From Paenibacillus tyrphae (GTDB lineage: Bacteria; Bacillota; Bacilli; Paenibacillales; NBRC-103111), in assembly GCF_024158745.1 (NCBI RefSeq), contig NZ_JAMZAW010000002.1:1-64000 (forward strand): a stretch of 64,000 nt of DNA, written 5' to 3'. Both the position numbers and the translations under genes were made by a program. Shown one piece after another: positions 14,329 through 24,459 of the stretch. Under the pieces are notes generated by a model. The model did not search any database. It was not told the DNA's origin and saw nothing but the letters and a program-made list of their open reading frames with translations. Position 1 is the first letter of the stretch, and each line of letters opens with the position of its first letter.

Positions 14329-15012
14329 TCAGAACAGTTTCATGATGCCCATCAGGATCAAGACAAATCCGGGCAAAACGGACAGCTTGCGAATCCATTT
14401 CAGCTCCGCATAGCGCAATCCGATTTGCAGACCGATTCCCAGAAACGTGCCGCTGGCCAGCGCAATGACCGCCGCCGTCAGCCACGGCGTGAAGCCGAGC
14501 AGTGCGGCGCCGATCCCCGCTCCAAATGCGTCCAGCGAGAGCGCCAGGCCCAGCAGCGTCGCTTCGTAAGCCGATATGTTGCCGGAACGGTCCACATCCG
14601 CCATGGACGGTGTGCGCAGAATTTGAATGACCAGACCGAACCGTTTCAGTTCAAGATAAAATACTTCTTTGGCCGTCGCCGGTCCCGGCGTGGGGACTGG
14701 CGGCTGGGGCTCGTTCGCCGGCCCCGCTTGCGATTCCTGCCGTCTTTGCTGGATCAGCTGAACCAGCGCCCACAAGCCGATCCCCATCAGAATGACGGCG
14801 CCGATATCTTTCGCCACGGCCGGGTCGACAAACCGGCTCGTCCAGACGCCGATCTGCATCGATGCGTAAATGGTAACGCCCGACCAAGCCGCGATGATCG
14901 CAATCGAAGTGAGCGGAATCCTAATTTTGCGGAGACCGTACGTGACGCCTACCCCAAATCCGTCCAGACTGACGGCAAAAGCAAGCAGAAGCAACGAGAC
15001 GACAGACAACAT
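14329..15012 (-). CDS. ytaF: Sporulation membrane protein YtaF (MntP-like fold)
   Basis: This 227-residue protein has two three-helix halves (LLLAFAVSLDGFGVGVTYGL and LGLALSLDAFGAGIGAALLG) with matching SLDxFGxG motifs, as in the MntP/YtaF family of putative metal exporters. A charged linker of about 60 residues separates them. In Bacillus ytaF sits between mutM and coaE, exactly as here. The transported ion is not shown by sequence. A shorter paralogue is at 45805-46440. Confidence 0.85.
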   Translation of the reverse strand: MLSVVSLLLLAFAVSLDGFGVGVTYGLRKIRIPLTSIAIIAAWSGVTIYASMQIGVWTSRFVDPAVAKDIGAVILMGIGLWALVQLIQQRRQESQAGPANEPQPPVPTPGPATAKEVFYLELKRFGLVIQILRTPSMADVDRSGNISAYEATLLGLALSLDAFGAGIGAALLGFTPWLTAAVIALASGTFLGIGLQIGLRYAELKWIRKLSVLPGFVLILMGIMKLF

Positions 15013-15098
15013 GACGTTCCCTCCTCACCAGTAACTGCACACCATACTATATGGCTGTTCTGGGCGGAGGGTGCGTGTTGCCGTTCCGGGAGAACCCG

Positions 15099-15962
15099 TT
15101 AGCCTTCGAGCGCTTCCCTTTTTCCGCGCTTGCGCTTTAGCGGCTGGCAGACCGGGCAATAGTGGGTGCCGCGCCCGGCTACCACCGTCTTGACAATCGC
15201 CGTGCCGCAAGTCAGACAAGCCTCGTCCTTGCGGCCGTACATTTTCAGCTGATGCTGGAACATCCCGATCTCGCCTTGACCGTTGACGTACGACTTGATG
15301 GACGACCCGCCTGCCGCCACGGCGTCCTTGAGCGTCTCTACAATCGCTTCATGAAGCTTGTCCGCTTCCGCCGCGCTCAGCGTATGGGCCTCCCGCTCTG
15401 GATGAATACCGGACAGGAATAACGCTTCATCCACATAAATATTCCCGATGCCGACAATGTATTCCTGATTCAGCAGCAGCGGCTTGATCTTCGTCTTGCG
15501 CTTTCCGATCTTCCCGCGGAAAGCTTCCGGCGTAAACGCCTCGTCAAGCGGCTCAAGGCCGAGCTTCTTGAGCGGCGCCTCCAGCAAATCCCGATCCTTC
15601 GGATAGACGTGCATCGTTCCGAACTGCCGCACGTCCTTGTACCTCAGCTCCGTGCCGTCCGTAAAATGAAACACGACATGCGTATGCTTTTCCATCGGTT
15701 CGTCCGAACGGTATACCCCGTAGCGTCCCTCCATCCGCAGATGCGAGACGAGCGTATACCGGTCGAGCATGAACCGCAAAAACTTCCCCCGCCGCTCGAC
15801 CGAGTGAATCGTTTCTCCCTCAAGCATAACGGCAAACGCCTGGATGTCGTCCGGATGCTGAATAATGCGGGGCAGCAGGACGGACACGCGCTCGACCTTC
15901 TTGCCGATGACTAATTGATTGAGCGTACGGCGTACCGTTTCGACCTCCGGCAATTCCGGCAT
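15099..15962 (-). CDS. mutM: Formamidopyrimidine-DNA glycosylase
   Basis: This 287-residue enzyme begins PELPEVETVRRTL, where Pro1 after Met removal and Glu2 are catalytic. The helix-two-turn-helix lies around LLLNQEYIVGIGNIYVDEAL. The C-terminal zinc finger is CLTCGTAIVK...THYCPVC. It removes 8-oxoguanine and opens the abasic site. It lies 45 bases after polA in the conserved polA-mutM-ytaF-coaE operon. Confidence 0.95.
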   Translation of the reverse strand: MPELPEVETVRRTLNQLVIGKKVERVSVLLPRIIQHPDDIQAFAVMLEGETIHSVERRGKFLRFMLDRYTLVSHLRMEGRYGVYRSDEPMEKHTHVVFHFTDGTELRYKDVRQFGTMHVYPKDRDLLEAPLKKLGLEPLDEAFTPEAFRGKIGKRKTKIKPLLLNQEYIVGIGNIYVDEALFLSGIHPEREAHTLSAAEADKLHEAIVETLKDAVAAGGSSIKSYVNGQGEIGMFQHQLKMYGRKDEACLTCGTAIVKTVVAGRGTHYCPVCQPLKRKRGKREALEG

Positions 15963-16006
15963 GATGTCTTCCCCTCCTCCATTCCGCCCGGACGATGTCC
16001 GGCGGA

Positions 16007-18694
16007 TTACTTCGCCTCGTACCAGTTCTCCCCAGCATCGACGTCCACCTTCAGCGGCACGTCGAGCTTCAGGGCCGATTCCATCACTTCGGCGACCATT
16101 CGTTTCATCAAGTCAATCTCGTCTTCCGGCACCTCGAACACCAGTTCGTCATGCACCTGCAGCAGCATGCGGCTGCGCACGCCCTCTTCCTTCATCCGCT
16201 TGTCCAATTGGACCATCGCCAGCTTGATAATATCCGCGGCCGTTCCTTGAATCGGCGTATTCATCGCGGTGCGCTCGGCGAACGAACGGAGGTTGAAGTT
16301 CGAGGCTTTAATTTCCGGCAGGTAGCGGCGGCGCTGCAGCAGCGTCGTAACGTAGCCGTCCTCTCGGGCTTTCTTCACGATATCGTCCATATATTGGCGA
16401 ACCCCTTGAAACACGGCAAAATATTGCTCGATAAACTTCGCCGCGTCCTTACGGGTAATGTTCAAGTTTTGCGACAACCCGTAATCGCTAATGCCGTACA
16501 CGATGCCGAAGTTGACCGCTTTGGCCTGACGCCGCATGTTCGAATCGACTTCCGCTTCGGATACGCCGAACACGTCCATGGCCGTTTTCGTATGGACGTC
16601 CATATTTTCGCGGAACGCTTCGATCAGCTTCTCGTCCTGCGAAATGTGCGCCAGCACGCGCAGCTCGATCTGCGAGTAGTCGGCGGTCAGGATTTTCCAG
16701 CCGGGCTCGGAAGGGAAAAACACCTTGCGGATTTTGCGGCCTTCCTCCAGCCGGATCGGAATGTTCTGCAGGTTCGGATACTGGCTGCTGAGCCGTCCGG
16801 TCGCCGCGATCGTCTGCTTATAGTACGTATGCACCTTCCCGGTAGAAGGACGCACTTCCTTAAGCAGGCCTTCCACGTAAGTCGACTGCAGCTTCGCCAG
16901 CGTCCGGTAATGAAGAATATGACCGACCATCGGATGATACGGCTCCAGCTTCTCCAGCACTTCGGCGTCGGTCGAATAGCCGGTTTTCGTTTTCTTGATC
17001 ACCGGCAGACCGAGCTTCTCGAACAAAATTTCCCCCAGTTGCTTCGGCGAGTTGATGTTAAACTCAATTCCAGCCGCATCGTAGATCGATTGCATGATGC
17101 CTTCAAGCTGGTTCCCAAGCTCCGCGCCGTAGGCTTTGAGCTCCTCCGCGTCCACTTTGATCCCTTTGCGCTCCATCGAAGCCAGCACGAGCGCCAGCGG
17201 AAGCTCCAGCTCGTAAAACAACGGATGCATTTCGCTCGCTTCGAGCGCTTCCTTCAGTTTCGGCGCCAACCGATGGACCGCGGCGGCTTTGCGGCACAAA
17301 TAGGCGGTCAGCACGTCTTCCTCGGGCACCTTGAATTTCGCGCCCTTGCCGAATACTTCCTCGTCGGCCGGAAGCGGACGCAGTCCGTAGCGGGACGTCA
17401 GGCCGTCCAGCGTCAGCGACGATTCCGTCGGATCGAGCAAATAGCCGGCGAGCAGCGCATCGAAGCCGATGCCGCCCAGCTCGATTCCGCGCCAAGACAG
17501 CACGATGACGGCACGGTGCAGATCGTAGACGGAAACCTCCTGCTTGTCCTCCGAAGCGAGCCATTCCCGAACCGCAGAGGCGTTTTCCTGCTCAAGCCGT
17601 CCCACCGGCACATAGTAGCAAACGGGCTCCACGCCCTCTTCTTCGCTATAGAAGGACACGCCGATCACCTCGGCGTTATGCGGATTGTCGCCCGCCGCTT
17701 CCACATGCAGCGCTCGGACATGCGGCAGAACCGCGATCAGCTCAGCCAGCTTGTCGTCCGTAACCAGCACCGCCGGCGGCTCCGTACCGGTCTCCTCCGC
17801 CTCCGCTGCTCCTGCCGCTCCAGCGCCGGAAGCGGGCAGCTGCAGCCGCTCCATTAACGACTTAAATTCCAGCTTGCGGAACATCTCGGCAAGCTCCGAT
17901 TCCTCATATCCGCGGTACGCAAGCTCGTCCCACGAAAAATCGACCGGCACCTCCCGGAAAATTGTCGCAAGCTCCTTGCTCATCCGGGCGCTGTCGGCGT
18001 TCTCAGCGACCTTTTCTCCTAGCTTGCCTTTGATCCGCGAGGCGTTCTCCAGCACGTTCTCGACCGAGCCGTATTCGTGCAGCAGCTTAAGCGCCGTCTT
18101 CTCCCCAACACCCGGGATGCCCGGAATGTTGTCGGACGTATCGCCCATCAGCCCTTTCAGATCGATGATCTGATGCGGCTTCAGACCGTACGTTTCTTCG
18201 ATGTGCGCCGGATCGAACAGCTCGACCTCGCTGATGCCCTTGCGCGTCAGCGCGATGGTCACCTGTCCGCTCGCAAGCTGCAGCATGTCCTTGTCCCCGG
18301 TGACGACGACGACCTCGATGCCGTCTTTCTCGTCCGCAACGCGCGTCAGCGTGCCGATAATGTCGTCGGCCTCGTAGCCGTCCAGCTCAAACTGGCGGAT
18401 GCCGAACGATCCGAGCAGATCCCGGAGCAGCGGAAACTGCTCGGATAGCTCCGGCGGCGTTTTTTCGCGGCCGCCTTTGTACTCTGCGTAATCTTTATGT
18501 CGAAACGTCGCTTTCCCCGCGTCGAATGCGACCAGAAAGTGCGTTGGCTTCTGCTCCTCCAGCAGCTTGAGCAGCATGGTGGTGAACCCGTAGACGGCGT
18601 TCGTGTGCAGCCCCTTGGAATTGCTCAGCAGGGGCAGCGCAAAAAAAGCGCGGTAGGCAATGCTGTTCCCGTCGATCAAAATAAGCTTGGACAA
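16007..18694 (-). CDS. polA: DNA polymerase I
   Basis: This 895-residue enzyme starts at a TTG (MSKLILIDGNSIAYRAFFAL) after GGGGTG; upstream in-frame codons are not homologous to the family. Residues 1-290 are the 5'-3' nuclease (FDAGKATFRHKDYAEYKG, LDGYEADDIIGTL, GVGEKTALKLL). The middle exonuclease-like domain appears to lack the DEDD acidic residues, as in Bacillus enzymes. The polymerase domain has motif A DYSQIELRVLAH, motif B RRQAKAVNFGIVYG and motif C QVHDELVFE. It serves in repair and Okazaki fragment processing. Confidence 0.95.
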   Translation of the reverse strand: MSKLILIDGNSIAYRAFFALPLLSNSKGLHTNAVYGFTTMLLKLLEEQKPTHFLVAFDAGKATFRHKDYAEYKGGREKTPPELSEQFPLLRDLLGSFGIRQFELDGYEADDIIGTLTRVADEKDGIEVVVVTGDKDMLQLASGQVTIALTRKGISEVELFDPAHIEETYGLKPHQIIDLKGLMGDTSDNIPGIPGVGEKTALKLLHEYGSVENVLENASRIKGKLGEKVAENADSARMSKELATIFREVPVDFSWDELAYRGYEESELAEMFRKLEFKSLMERLQLPASGAGAAGAAEAEETGTEPPAVLVTDDKLAELIAVLPHVRALHVEAAGDNPHNAEVIGVSFYSEEEGVEPVCYYVPVGRLEQENASAVREWLASEDKQEVSVYDLHRAVIVLSWRGIELGGIGFDALLAGYLLDPTESSLTLDGLTSRYGLRPLPADEEVFGKGAKFKVPEEDVLTAYLCRKAAAVHRLAPKLKEALEASEMHPLFYELELPLALVLASMERKGIKVDAEELKAYGAELGNQLEGIMQSIYDAAGIEFNINSPKQLGEILFEKLGLPVIKKTKTGYSTDAEVLEKLEPYHPMVGHILHYRTLAKLQSTYVEGLLKEVRPSTGKVHTYYKQTIAATGRLSSQYPNLQNIPIRLEEGRKIRKVFFPSEPGWKILTADYSQIELRVLAHISQDEKLIEAFRENMDVHTKTAMDVFGVSEAEVDSNMRRQAKAVNFGIVYGISDYGLSQNLNITRKDAAKFIEQYFAVFQGVRQYMDDIVKKAREDGYVTTLLQRRRYLPEIKASNFNLRSFAERTAMNTPIQGTAADIIKLAMVQLDKRMKEEGVRSRMLLQVHDELVFEVPEDEIDLMKRMVAEVMESALKLDVPLKVDVDAGENWYEAK

Positions 18695-18876
18695 TGGATA
18701 CACCCCATTCGGCAGTCTTCCTACTCTATACATGATAGCATAGGACAGCATAAGAAAAAAACCTTTGGAAAGCTTTCTCGAAAAAGGGGTGTGCGCCGTT
18801 TTTGCCGCATAAAATGAACTAACTTTTGATCCTTGACGGCACCTTTCGAGCGGAAAGGAGATCGGAGGCTGGGTTC

Positions 18877-19647
18877 ATGAAAGAGACGGTTCGTTTGAAC
18901 GGAAAACGCGCGATTTTTTTCGATGTCAATCAGACGCTGGTACAGCAGGGACTCAGCTTCGAACAATGCTTCGCAGAGGTGTGGGGCGATTATTCGGCCA
19001 GGTGGGCGGCGGAGGACCGCCCAAAGGCGGATTCGCTCTGGGAGCAGTATATCACCCGTTGGCAGCAGCGCAAAAAAGGCCGGACGACGTTCAAGCAGCT
19101 CGACGAGCTGCAGCAGCAATGTCTGCTGGAAGCCTTTGAGACGCTGAGGATTCCCGTTTCTTCCGGCGTCCTGCGAAGCTTCATGCAGGATATCCGCCGC
19201 TTGCAGGTATCGGCGAAGACCATGGCGCCGCAGACGGCAAAGACGCTGGAGGCGCTGTCCCGGACATACCGCTTCGCCATCATCAGCAACAGCCCCCGCA
19301 GCGAAGTGCTGATGATGCTGCAGCGGTTCGGGCTGGAATCGTATTTTCCCAAAGAACGCGTCTTTACGGCGCAAAAGCCGGCGGACAAGAAGCCCGCGCC
19401 TTATCTCTTCAAGACGGCACTCCAAACGATGCAGCTTGCGCCCAGGCAGGCGCTCATGGTAGGGAACTCGTGGAAGCATGACGTGTGCGGCGCCGTCAAG
19501 GCGGGCCTGGATGCCGTATGGCTTCATCCCGGAGCGGCCGGTCCGTCCGCCGAATCGGGAGACAAAAAAATTTCCCAGCAGCGGCTGGGAAAACGTAAGG
19601 TATATCTGATCAAGCAGTTGGATCAGCTTCACCAGCTCTTCGGTTAA
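18877..19647 (+). CDS. HAD-superfamily hydrolase with DxN motif I
   Basis: This 257-residue protein has HAD motif I as FFDVNQTLVQQG, motif II IISNSPRS, motif III lysine near AQKPADKKPAPY, and motif IV MVGNSWKHDVCGAVKAGLDA. The second Asp of DxD is Asn here, so classic phosphatase acid/base chemistry is doubtful; dehalogenase-type chemistry or regulation is possible. The start follows GGAGG and leaves out 17 codons of a longer frame. Its stop overlaps the stop of the convergent EAL gene by four bases. Confidence 0.8.
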   Translation: MKETVRLNGKRAIFFDVNQTLVQQGLSFEQCFAEVWGDYSARWAAEDRPKADSLWEQYITRWQQRKKGRTTFKQLDELQQQCLLEAFETLRIPVSSGVLRSFMQDIRRLQVSAKTMAPQTAKTLEALSRTYRFAIISNSPRSEVLMMLQRFGLESYFPKERVFTAQKPADKKPAPYLFKTALQTMQLAPRQALMVGNSWKHDVCGAVKAGLDAVWLHPGAAGPSAESGDKKISQQRLGKRKVYLIKQLDQLHQLFG

Positions 19648-21446
19648 ATTTCAATCGGCCCGTCGTCCTCCGGAACGCCGACCGCATCGCTGCTGAAGAC
19701 GCTCCCGCGGTGCGCTTTTGACTGCTTCTTCAGCTTGGCCGCCGTTTCGGAAATTTGTTCAGGCGTTACGGCGGCGGCCGCCTTGCAGATGACAAGCGAC
19801 AGCGACAGCGTGACGCCGTCGCTATCGATCCGGTTGCCCTGCCGGTCCTCGACATACGTCCAATGGTCCTCGTCGTAGAACATTTTGACCCCCGCATCGA
19901 ACCGCCGCAAAATTTCGCCGCACAGCTTCTCCGGCTCCTCGCTCGCCGTAATCGCAATAAAATCGTCCCCGCCGATGTGACCCACGAAATCGAACGGCAG
20001 CCCCAGCACGCCCATCGCCTGCTGAATGCAATCGGCGGTAAATTGAATGAGCTGATCGCCCTTTTGAAAACCGTACCGGTCGTTAAACCATTTGAAATAA
20101 TCGAGATCGGCATAGATGACCGAAAACGGCTTCTTGTCCGTCAGCCGCTTGCTCAGCTCCCGGTAAATTTGCAGATTGCCCGGCAGTCCCGTGAGCGGGT
20201 TTGCGACCTTGGCGCTTTCCATGCGGGCATTCGTGATGCATTCGAGAATGGACCTAATGGAGGACATCCCCAGCATCCGCCCTTTGGAGGTGATGATCAC
20301 GAGATCGTACAAATTTTGAATGTCCCGCGAGGTCGCGAGCTGGGACACCTCCTCGACCGACATCTGCTCGTCCACGATCAGCGGTGACGGGTCCATCACT
20401 TGATCGATCGGACGGTTCCAGAACAGCGAGTACCCGTACTGTCCCGCAAGCTGCTGGAACAAGCGGTCCCGCATAATGAGGCCGATGGGCACTCCGCCGG
20501 AAATGACCGCCACGCCGAGCGCGTTCGCATTTTTCTTAAAATACCCGGCGACCGTCGAGATAGGCGTCGAGCTTTCAAAGGACTGATACGGGATCGACAG
20601 GTCGCCGATGGCCCAAAAGCTGCCCGCGGTTTCGACAAATTTGCGGTGCAGCAAAATATAATTTTTCAGCTCCGGCTGTAGCAGGGCTTGCTCCGTTCCG
20701 GGACGGCCAAGCAGAAACCCCTGGCCGAAATGCACGCCCATGCGCGTAAGCTTCATCAGCTCCTCGGCCGACTCGATGCCCTCTGCAATCAGGTGAATGC
20801 CCAGTTTCTCGGCGAACGACAGCAGCGTCTCAAGGATGTACTCCTTCGTTTTATGGCGGTGAATGTCCTTGATGAGCGAGCGGTCGATTTTGATAAAATC
20901 GGGCTGCAGCTCGGCAATCGCTTGCAGCGAGGAATACCCCGCTCCGGCATCGTCGATGGCGATCCGGTACCCTTGCTGGCGGTAATGATCCAGAATCGAT
21001 TTGGCCGCGTCGAAATCTTCGATGGAGCTGCGCTCCGTAATCTCGAATACGACGTTCCCCGGCGTCAGTCCCCGCTGCTCCAGCAGCTCCAGCGTCCGGC
21101 CCGGCTCAAACTGCGGATCGTTCAAAATTTCGGCGGACAGGTTCAGAAACAGCATCTCCTCCTCCGTCCGGGTCAACGCGCCTTGAATCGCCTTGGCCCT
21201 CGCAAGCCGGTCCAGTGGATACAGCAAGCCCTCGGACTCCGCCGCCGCGAACAGTTTGAGCGGAGAATGCAGCGGGCTGCCCTCCGGTCCCCGGGTTAAC
21301 GCCTCGTAGCCGAAAACGGTGCCGTCCTTCAGCGAAATAATCGGCTGATAAACGGACGTTACGGCTTGTTGATGTAAGATGTGCTGCAGCTCGCTATGAA
21401 GCGTCGAACCGTCGATCGGCTGCTCCGTCATTTGTTCTATCGTCAT
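19644..21446 (-). CDS. EAL-CBS-GGDEF cyclic-di-GMP protein
   Basis: This protein is about 600 residues. The EAL domain at about 25-265 keeps FGYEALTRGP, DDAGAGYSSL and KIDRSLI, so phosphodiesterase activity is likely. A CBS pair at about 275-410 (DQVMDPSPLIVDEQMSVEEV) may sense nucleotides. The C-terminal GGDEF domain reads VGHIGGDDFIAI, a conservative variant. This EAL-first order with CBS in between is typical of one family that tunes c-di-GMP in Firmicutes. The ATG at 21446 has AGGGATGG upstream; ATG at 21467 is an alternative. Confidence 0.85.
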   Translation of the reverse strand: MTIEQMTEQPIDGSTLHSELQHILHQQAVTSVYQPIISLKDGTVFGYEALTRGPEGSPLHSPLKLFAAAESEGLLYPLDRLARAKAIQGALTRTEEEMLFLNLSAEILNDPQFEPGRTLELLEQRGLTPGNVVFEITERSSIEDFDAAKSILDHYRQQGYRIAIDDAGAGYSSLQAIAELQPDFIKIDRSLIKDIHRHKTKEYILETLLSFAEKLGIHLIAEGIESAEELMKLTRMGVHFGQGFLLGRPGTEQALLQPELKNYILLHRKFVETAGSFWAIGDLSIPYQSFESSTPISTVAGYFKKNANALGVAVISGGVPIGLIMRDRLFQQLAGQYGYSLFWNRPIDQVMDPSPLIVDEQMSVEEVSQLATSRDIQNLYDLVIITSKGRMLGMSSIRSILECITNARMESAKVANPLTGLPGNLQIYRELSKRLTDKKPFSVIYADLDYFKWFNDRYGFQKGDQLIQFTADCIQQAMGVLGLPFDFVGHIGGDDFIAITASEEPEKLCGEILRRFDAGVKMFYDEDHWTYVEDRQGNRIDSDGVTLSLSLVICKAAAAVTPEQISETAAKLKKQSKAHRGSVFSSDAVGVPEDDGPIEI

Positions 21447-21566
21447 TGACCATCCCTGACTTTCCATGTCTTTGGATCTACTATACCATGGGAATTTTAT
21501 CCCAGTGTTAACACGGAACGTCCCGAATTGTTAAACGATTGTAAATATTTACGAAGAAACCGTCTC

Positions 21567-22589
21567 TTACTTGATGCCGATCGATTGGCGGTATTCGGAA
21601 GGGGAACAGCCGACCGCCTTTTTGAACAGGATGGAGAAGTGCGGATAGCTCTGATAGCCGACGGCCAAGGAGACGTCGATCACTTTGTAGTGGGGAATTT
21701 CGAGCAGCCGCTTGGCCATCTCCATCCGTTTGCGGATACGGTACTGCACGAACGTCTCGTTCGCCGTTTTTTTGAACAGGTGGCTGAAGTAAGTCGGCGC
21801 AAGGCCCATTTTCCCGGCGACCTCCTCCAGGCTGATATCCGTCGCCAGATGTTGGTCGATATACGCTTTCGCTTCTTCCCAGACGTTCTTCAGGTTGCCG
21901 CCACGGTAGGTTTGCAGCAGCCCGGTCAGCTTGAAAATTTCCTCCTCCAGAAAGGCCAGGGCTTCCGGACGGGCAGGAAAACTTCGGCGCTCGGGAGGCT
22001 CGGGAAAGAGGAAGACGTCTCTGGCGTTCAGCCGCTTCACCAGCAAGCGGAGCACGTCGTTCACGGATGCGCTCATCCGCTCGGACGACGCATGCTCTGT
22101 GAAATACCGGTCCTTCCCTTCCGTCCAGCAGGCGGCAGCGGCATCCGGGACGGCGCTCCAGATCGCTTCCTCCAACGAATCGAGCCACTGCTCGTATTCC
22201 GAAATGGACGGCGCGTCGGCCTGGGCCGGTTTCAAAACGCGATCCAACACCGAATATAGCTCGCCGGGCGTGACCGGCTTGAGCAGGTATTCCTTGACCC
22301 CGTATGTCAGGCATTTTTGCGCATACGCAAATTCCCCGTAACCGGAGATGACGACGGTCTTGACGGAGGGCCGGATTTCCGAGATGAGTCTGCACAGCTC
22401 AAGCCCGTCCATGCGAGGCATCCGAATATCCGTGAGAACCAGATCGGGCGGGGTTTCCCGAACCAAAGCGGCGGCCTCCTCGCCATTGGCCAGAGCGGTA
22501 ACGCGAATCCTTCCCGCCCCATACCGTTCGACCATCCGGGCAAGCCCGAGCCGGATCATGGGTTCGTCTTCGACGACGACAATATGCAT
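21567..22589 (-). CDS. YesN-type response regulator (REC + AraC HTH), distal copy
   Basis: This 340-residue protein has a receiver domain (HIVVVEDEPMIRLGL, phospho-acceptor in LVLTDIRMPRMDG) and a C-terminal AraC/XylS domain (YIDQHLATDISLEEVAGKMG, SHLFKKTANETFVQYRIRKR). It is a paralogue of the regulator at 24456-25481, and the histidine kinase gene lies between them in one operon. AAGGGAGGA precedes the ATG at 22589. Confidence 0.9.
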   Translation of the reverse strand: MHIVVVEDEPMIRLGLARMVERYGAGRIRVTALANGEEAAALVRETPPDLVLTDIRMPRMDGLELCRLISEIRPSVKTVVISGYGEFAYAQKCLTYGVKEYLLKPVTPGELYSVLDRVLKPAQADAPSISEYEQWLDSLEEAIWSAVPDAAAACWTEGKDRYFTEHASSERMSASVNDVLRLLVKRLNARDVFLFPEPPERRSFPARPEALAFLEEEIFKLTGLLQTYRGGNLKNVWEEAKAYIDQHLATDISLEEVAGKMGLAPTYFSHLFKKTANETFVQYRIRKRMEMAKRLLEIPHYKVIDVSLAVGYQSYPHFSILFKKAVGCSPSEYRQSIGIK

Positions 22590-22632
22590 CCTTATCCTCC
22601 CTTCGCTCCGCATCTGCACAAACCGCAACCCT

Positions 22633-24459
22633 TCAGCATGACGGCCCGCTTGAGGAAGGCATAACCATCGTCACTTTCGTTCCCTCGTCAAGCCGGCTCT
22701 CGATGTGCAAACCGTATTGCTCGCCGAACACCATCTGAATGCGCCTGTGCACGTTAACAATGCCAATTCCTCCCTTCTTGCCGGCCGCATCGTCCCCTCC
22801 GTCGACAAGACGGTTCGCCTCCAGCTTCTCCCGCAGCTCCGCCAGACGGTCATCCGGCATGCCGTTCCCGTTATCCTCGACGCTGACCCAGAACGTGCCT
22901 TCTCCTTCACCCGCATCGATCCGGATGCAGTGATAATCCTCCACGCCGCCTTCGAACGCGTGCTGAAATACGTTTTCGACGAGCGGCTGCAGCGTCAGCC
23001 GGACCATCTTATGAAGCAGCAGCTCCGGCTTCACGGCGACGTCGATCTCAAACTCCCGCCCGACCCGGTGTTTCAGCACGATCATAAAGTTAAGCACGTG
23101 CTTCAGCTCGTTGGCTACCGTGATTTCCTCCAGATTCGTCTGCACGGAATACCGCAGCATGTAGGCCAGCGCGCGCACGATCTCCGAAATTTCGTCCGAA
23201 TCCTCGACGAAGGCATAGCACACAATCGTCTCCAGCGTATTATATAAAAAGTGCGGATTGATCTGGAGCTGCAGCGATTGGAACTCCGCCTTTTGCCGCT
23301 CCATCTGGATTTCGTGGTTTTTCAGCTCGGCCTGATACACCTTGTCCACGAGCTCCGACAACCGGTTGACCATCAGATTGTAGCGGATCATCAGCTCCAC
23401 GATTTCGTCCCGCTGCCGCTGCTCGGGAAGCGGAATGGTCGCCCAGTTGCCCTTTTCGGTCTCCCGCATGCCTTCCTTCAGCGCTCTGATCGGCCCGGTA
23501 ATCGACTTGCCGAAACGGTAGGCCAGCCATAACGCGAACACGAGCGTAAACAGACCGACGACGATCGAAGTGACGCGAATCGTATCGACCGGCTTCCGCA
23601 GCTCGGCCATCGGCATGGACACGACGAGATGCCAGCCCGAATAGGCAGACTTTTGGCTCCGGTACAAGCGCCGCTCTCCGTTTTCCTCCGCCACGAAGGA
23701 CTGCAGACCCGATTCGACGATGCTGCGCTTCAGCTCAGGCTGTACGGTTTCCCCGATCCGCTCCCTTTGGGGGTGATACACGATCCGCCCTCGCTCGTCG
23801 ACGATGAAGAAGAATCCGGTGTTGGTGAGCTCGATGCCTTTCCACAGCTCCGAAAGCTCGGCGGAACGAAGCTCGATCGCGAGAATGCCCTGGGGTTCCG
23901 AAGACGTTAAGCCGCGAATTTGGCGCACGAGAGTGATCGTCCGGTTGTTCTGGCTTTCGATAATGCTGCGGTTCAACACGCTGAGGTTCCCGTATGCCGA
24001 CGTATTCGTTTTAAAGAAGGCCAACTGCTCCCTGATTTGCACCGGCGTAAACGACGATCCCGTGACTTCGTTATAGTAATATACGGCGTTCTCGTTGAAG
24101 CTGATCGAATAGACGGCCGTAATTTCGGGATTCCGTATAAAAATCGGGTCGATCACGAATTCTTTGATCTGCTTCTGAATCTCATAAAACTCGTATCCTT
24201 CCAGCCCTGCCGGCAGATCGATAAAACGTTTGACCTCCTTGTTGGTCAGCAGCGAAACCATGGAACGCTCATACGATTTCAGATACAGATCCGTATGGTA
24301 AGCCGCATTGCCGACCATCTGGGACAGCTGGCGCTCCACCATCCGGTCCAGCTCCTGGGAAGAGGCGTAGTACGTCACGATGCCGACTGTCGTCAGGGAG
24401 ACGATAATTACGGTCAGAAAGTAAAGGAACAGCTTCCGGTACAGGCTCGCCCTCTTCAT
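22633..24459 (-). CDS. YesM-type sensor histidine kinase
   Basis: This 608-residue kinase has two membrane helices (FLYFLTVIIVSLTTVGIVTY and VTSIVVGLFTLVFALWLAY) around a dCache-like extracellular sensor, then HAMP. The His_kinase domain has LQLQINPHFLYNTLETIV with the phospho-His in NPHFLYN. ATP-binding motifs are VEDNGNGMPD and GGIGIVNVHRRI. Such kinases usually sense extracellular carbohydrate. Its start overlaps the upstream regulator stop by four bases. Confidence 0.92.
   Translation of the reverse strand: MKRASLYRKLFLYFLTVIIVSLTTVGIVTYYASSQELDRMVERQLSQMVGNAAYHTDLYLKSYERSMVSLLTNKEVKRFIDLPAGLEGYEFYEIQKQIKEFVIDPIFIRNPEITAVYSISFNENAVYYYNEVTGSSFTPVQIREQLAFFKTNTSAYGNLSVLNRSIIESQNNRTITLVRQIRGLTSSEPQGILAIELRSAELSELWKGIELTNTGFFFIVDERGRIVYHPQRERIGETVQPELKRSIVESGLQSFVAEENGERRLYRSQKSAYSGWHLVVSMPMAELRKPVDTIRVTSIVVGLFTLVFALWLAYRFGKSITGPIRALKEGMRETEKGNWATIPLPEQRQRDEIVELMIRYNLMVNRLSELVDKVYQAELKNHEIQMERQKAEFQSLQLQINPHFLYNTLETIVCYAFVEDSDEISEIVRALAYMLRYSVQTNLEEITVANELKHVLNFMIVLKHRVGREFEIDVAVKPELLLHKMVRLTLQPLVENVFQHAFEGGVEDYHCIRIDAGEGEGTFWVSVEDNGNGMPDDRLAELREKLEANRLVDGGDDAAGKKGGIGIVNVHRRIQMVFGEQYGLHIESRLDEGTKVTMVMPSSSGPSC

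Noticed and set aside
15995-17857. 620-codon plus-strand ORF
   Set aside because: It lies wholly antisense to polA, is rich in Arg and His, and shows no domain. It is a shadow of GC-rich coding sequence.
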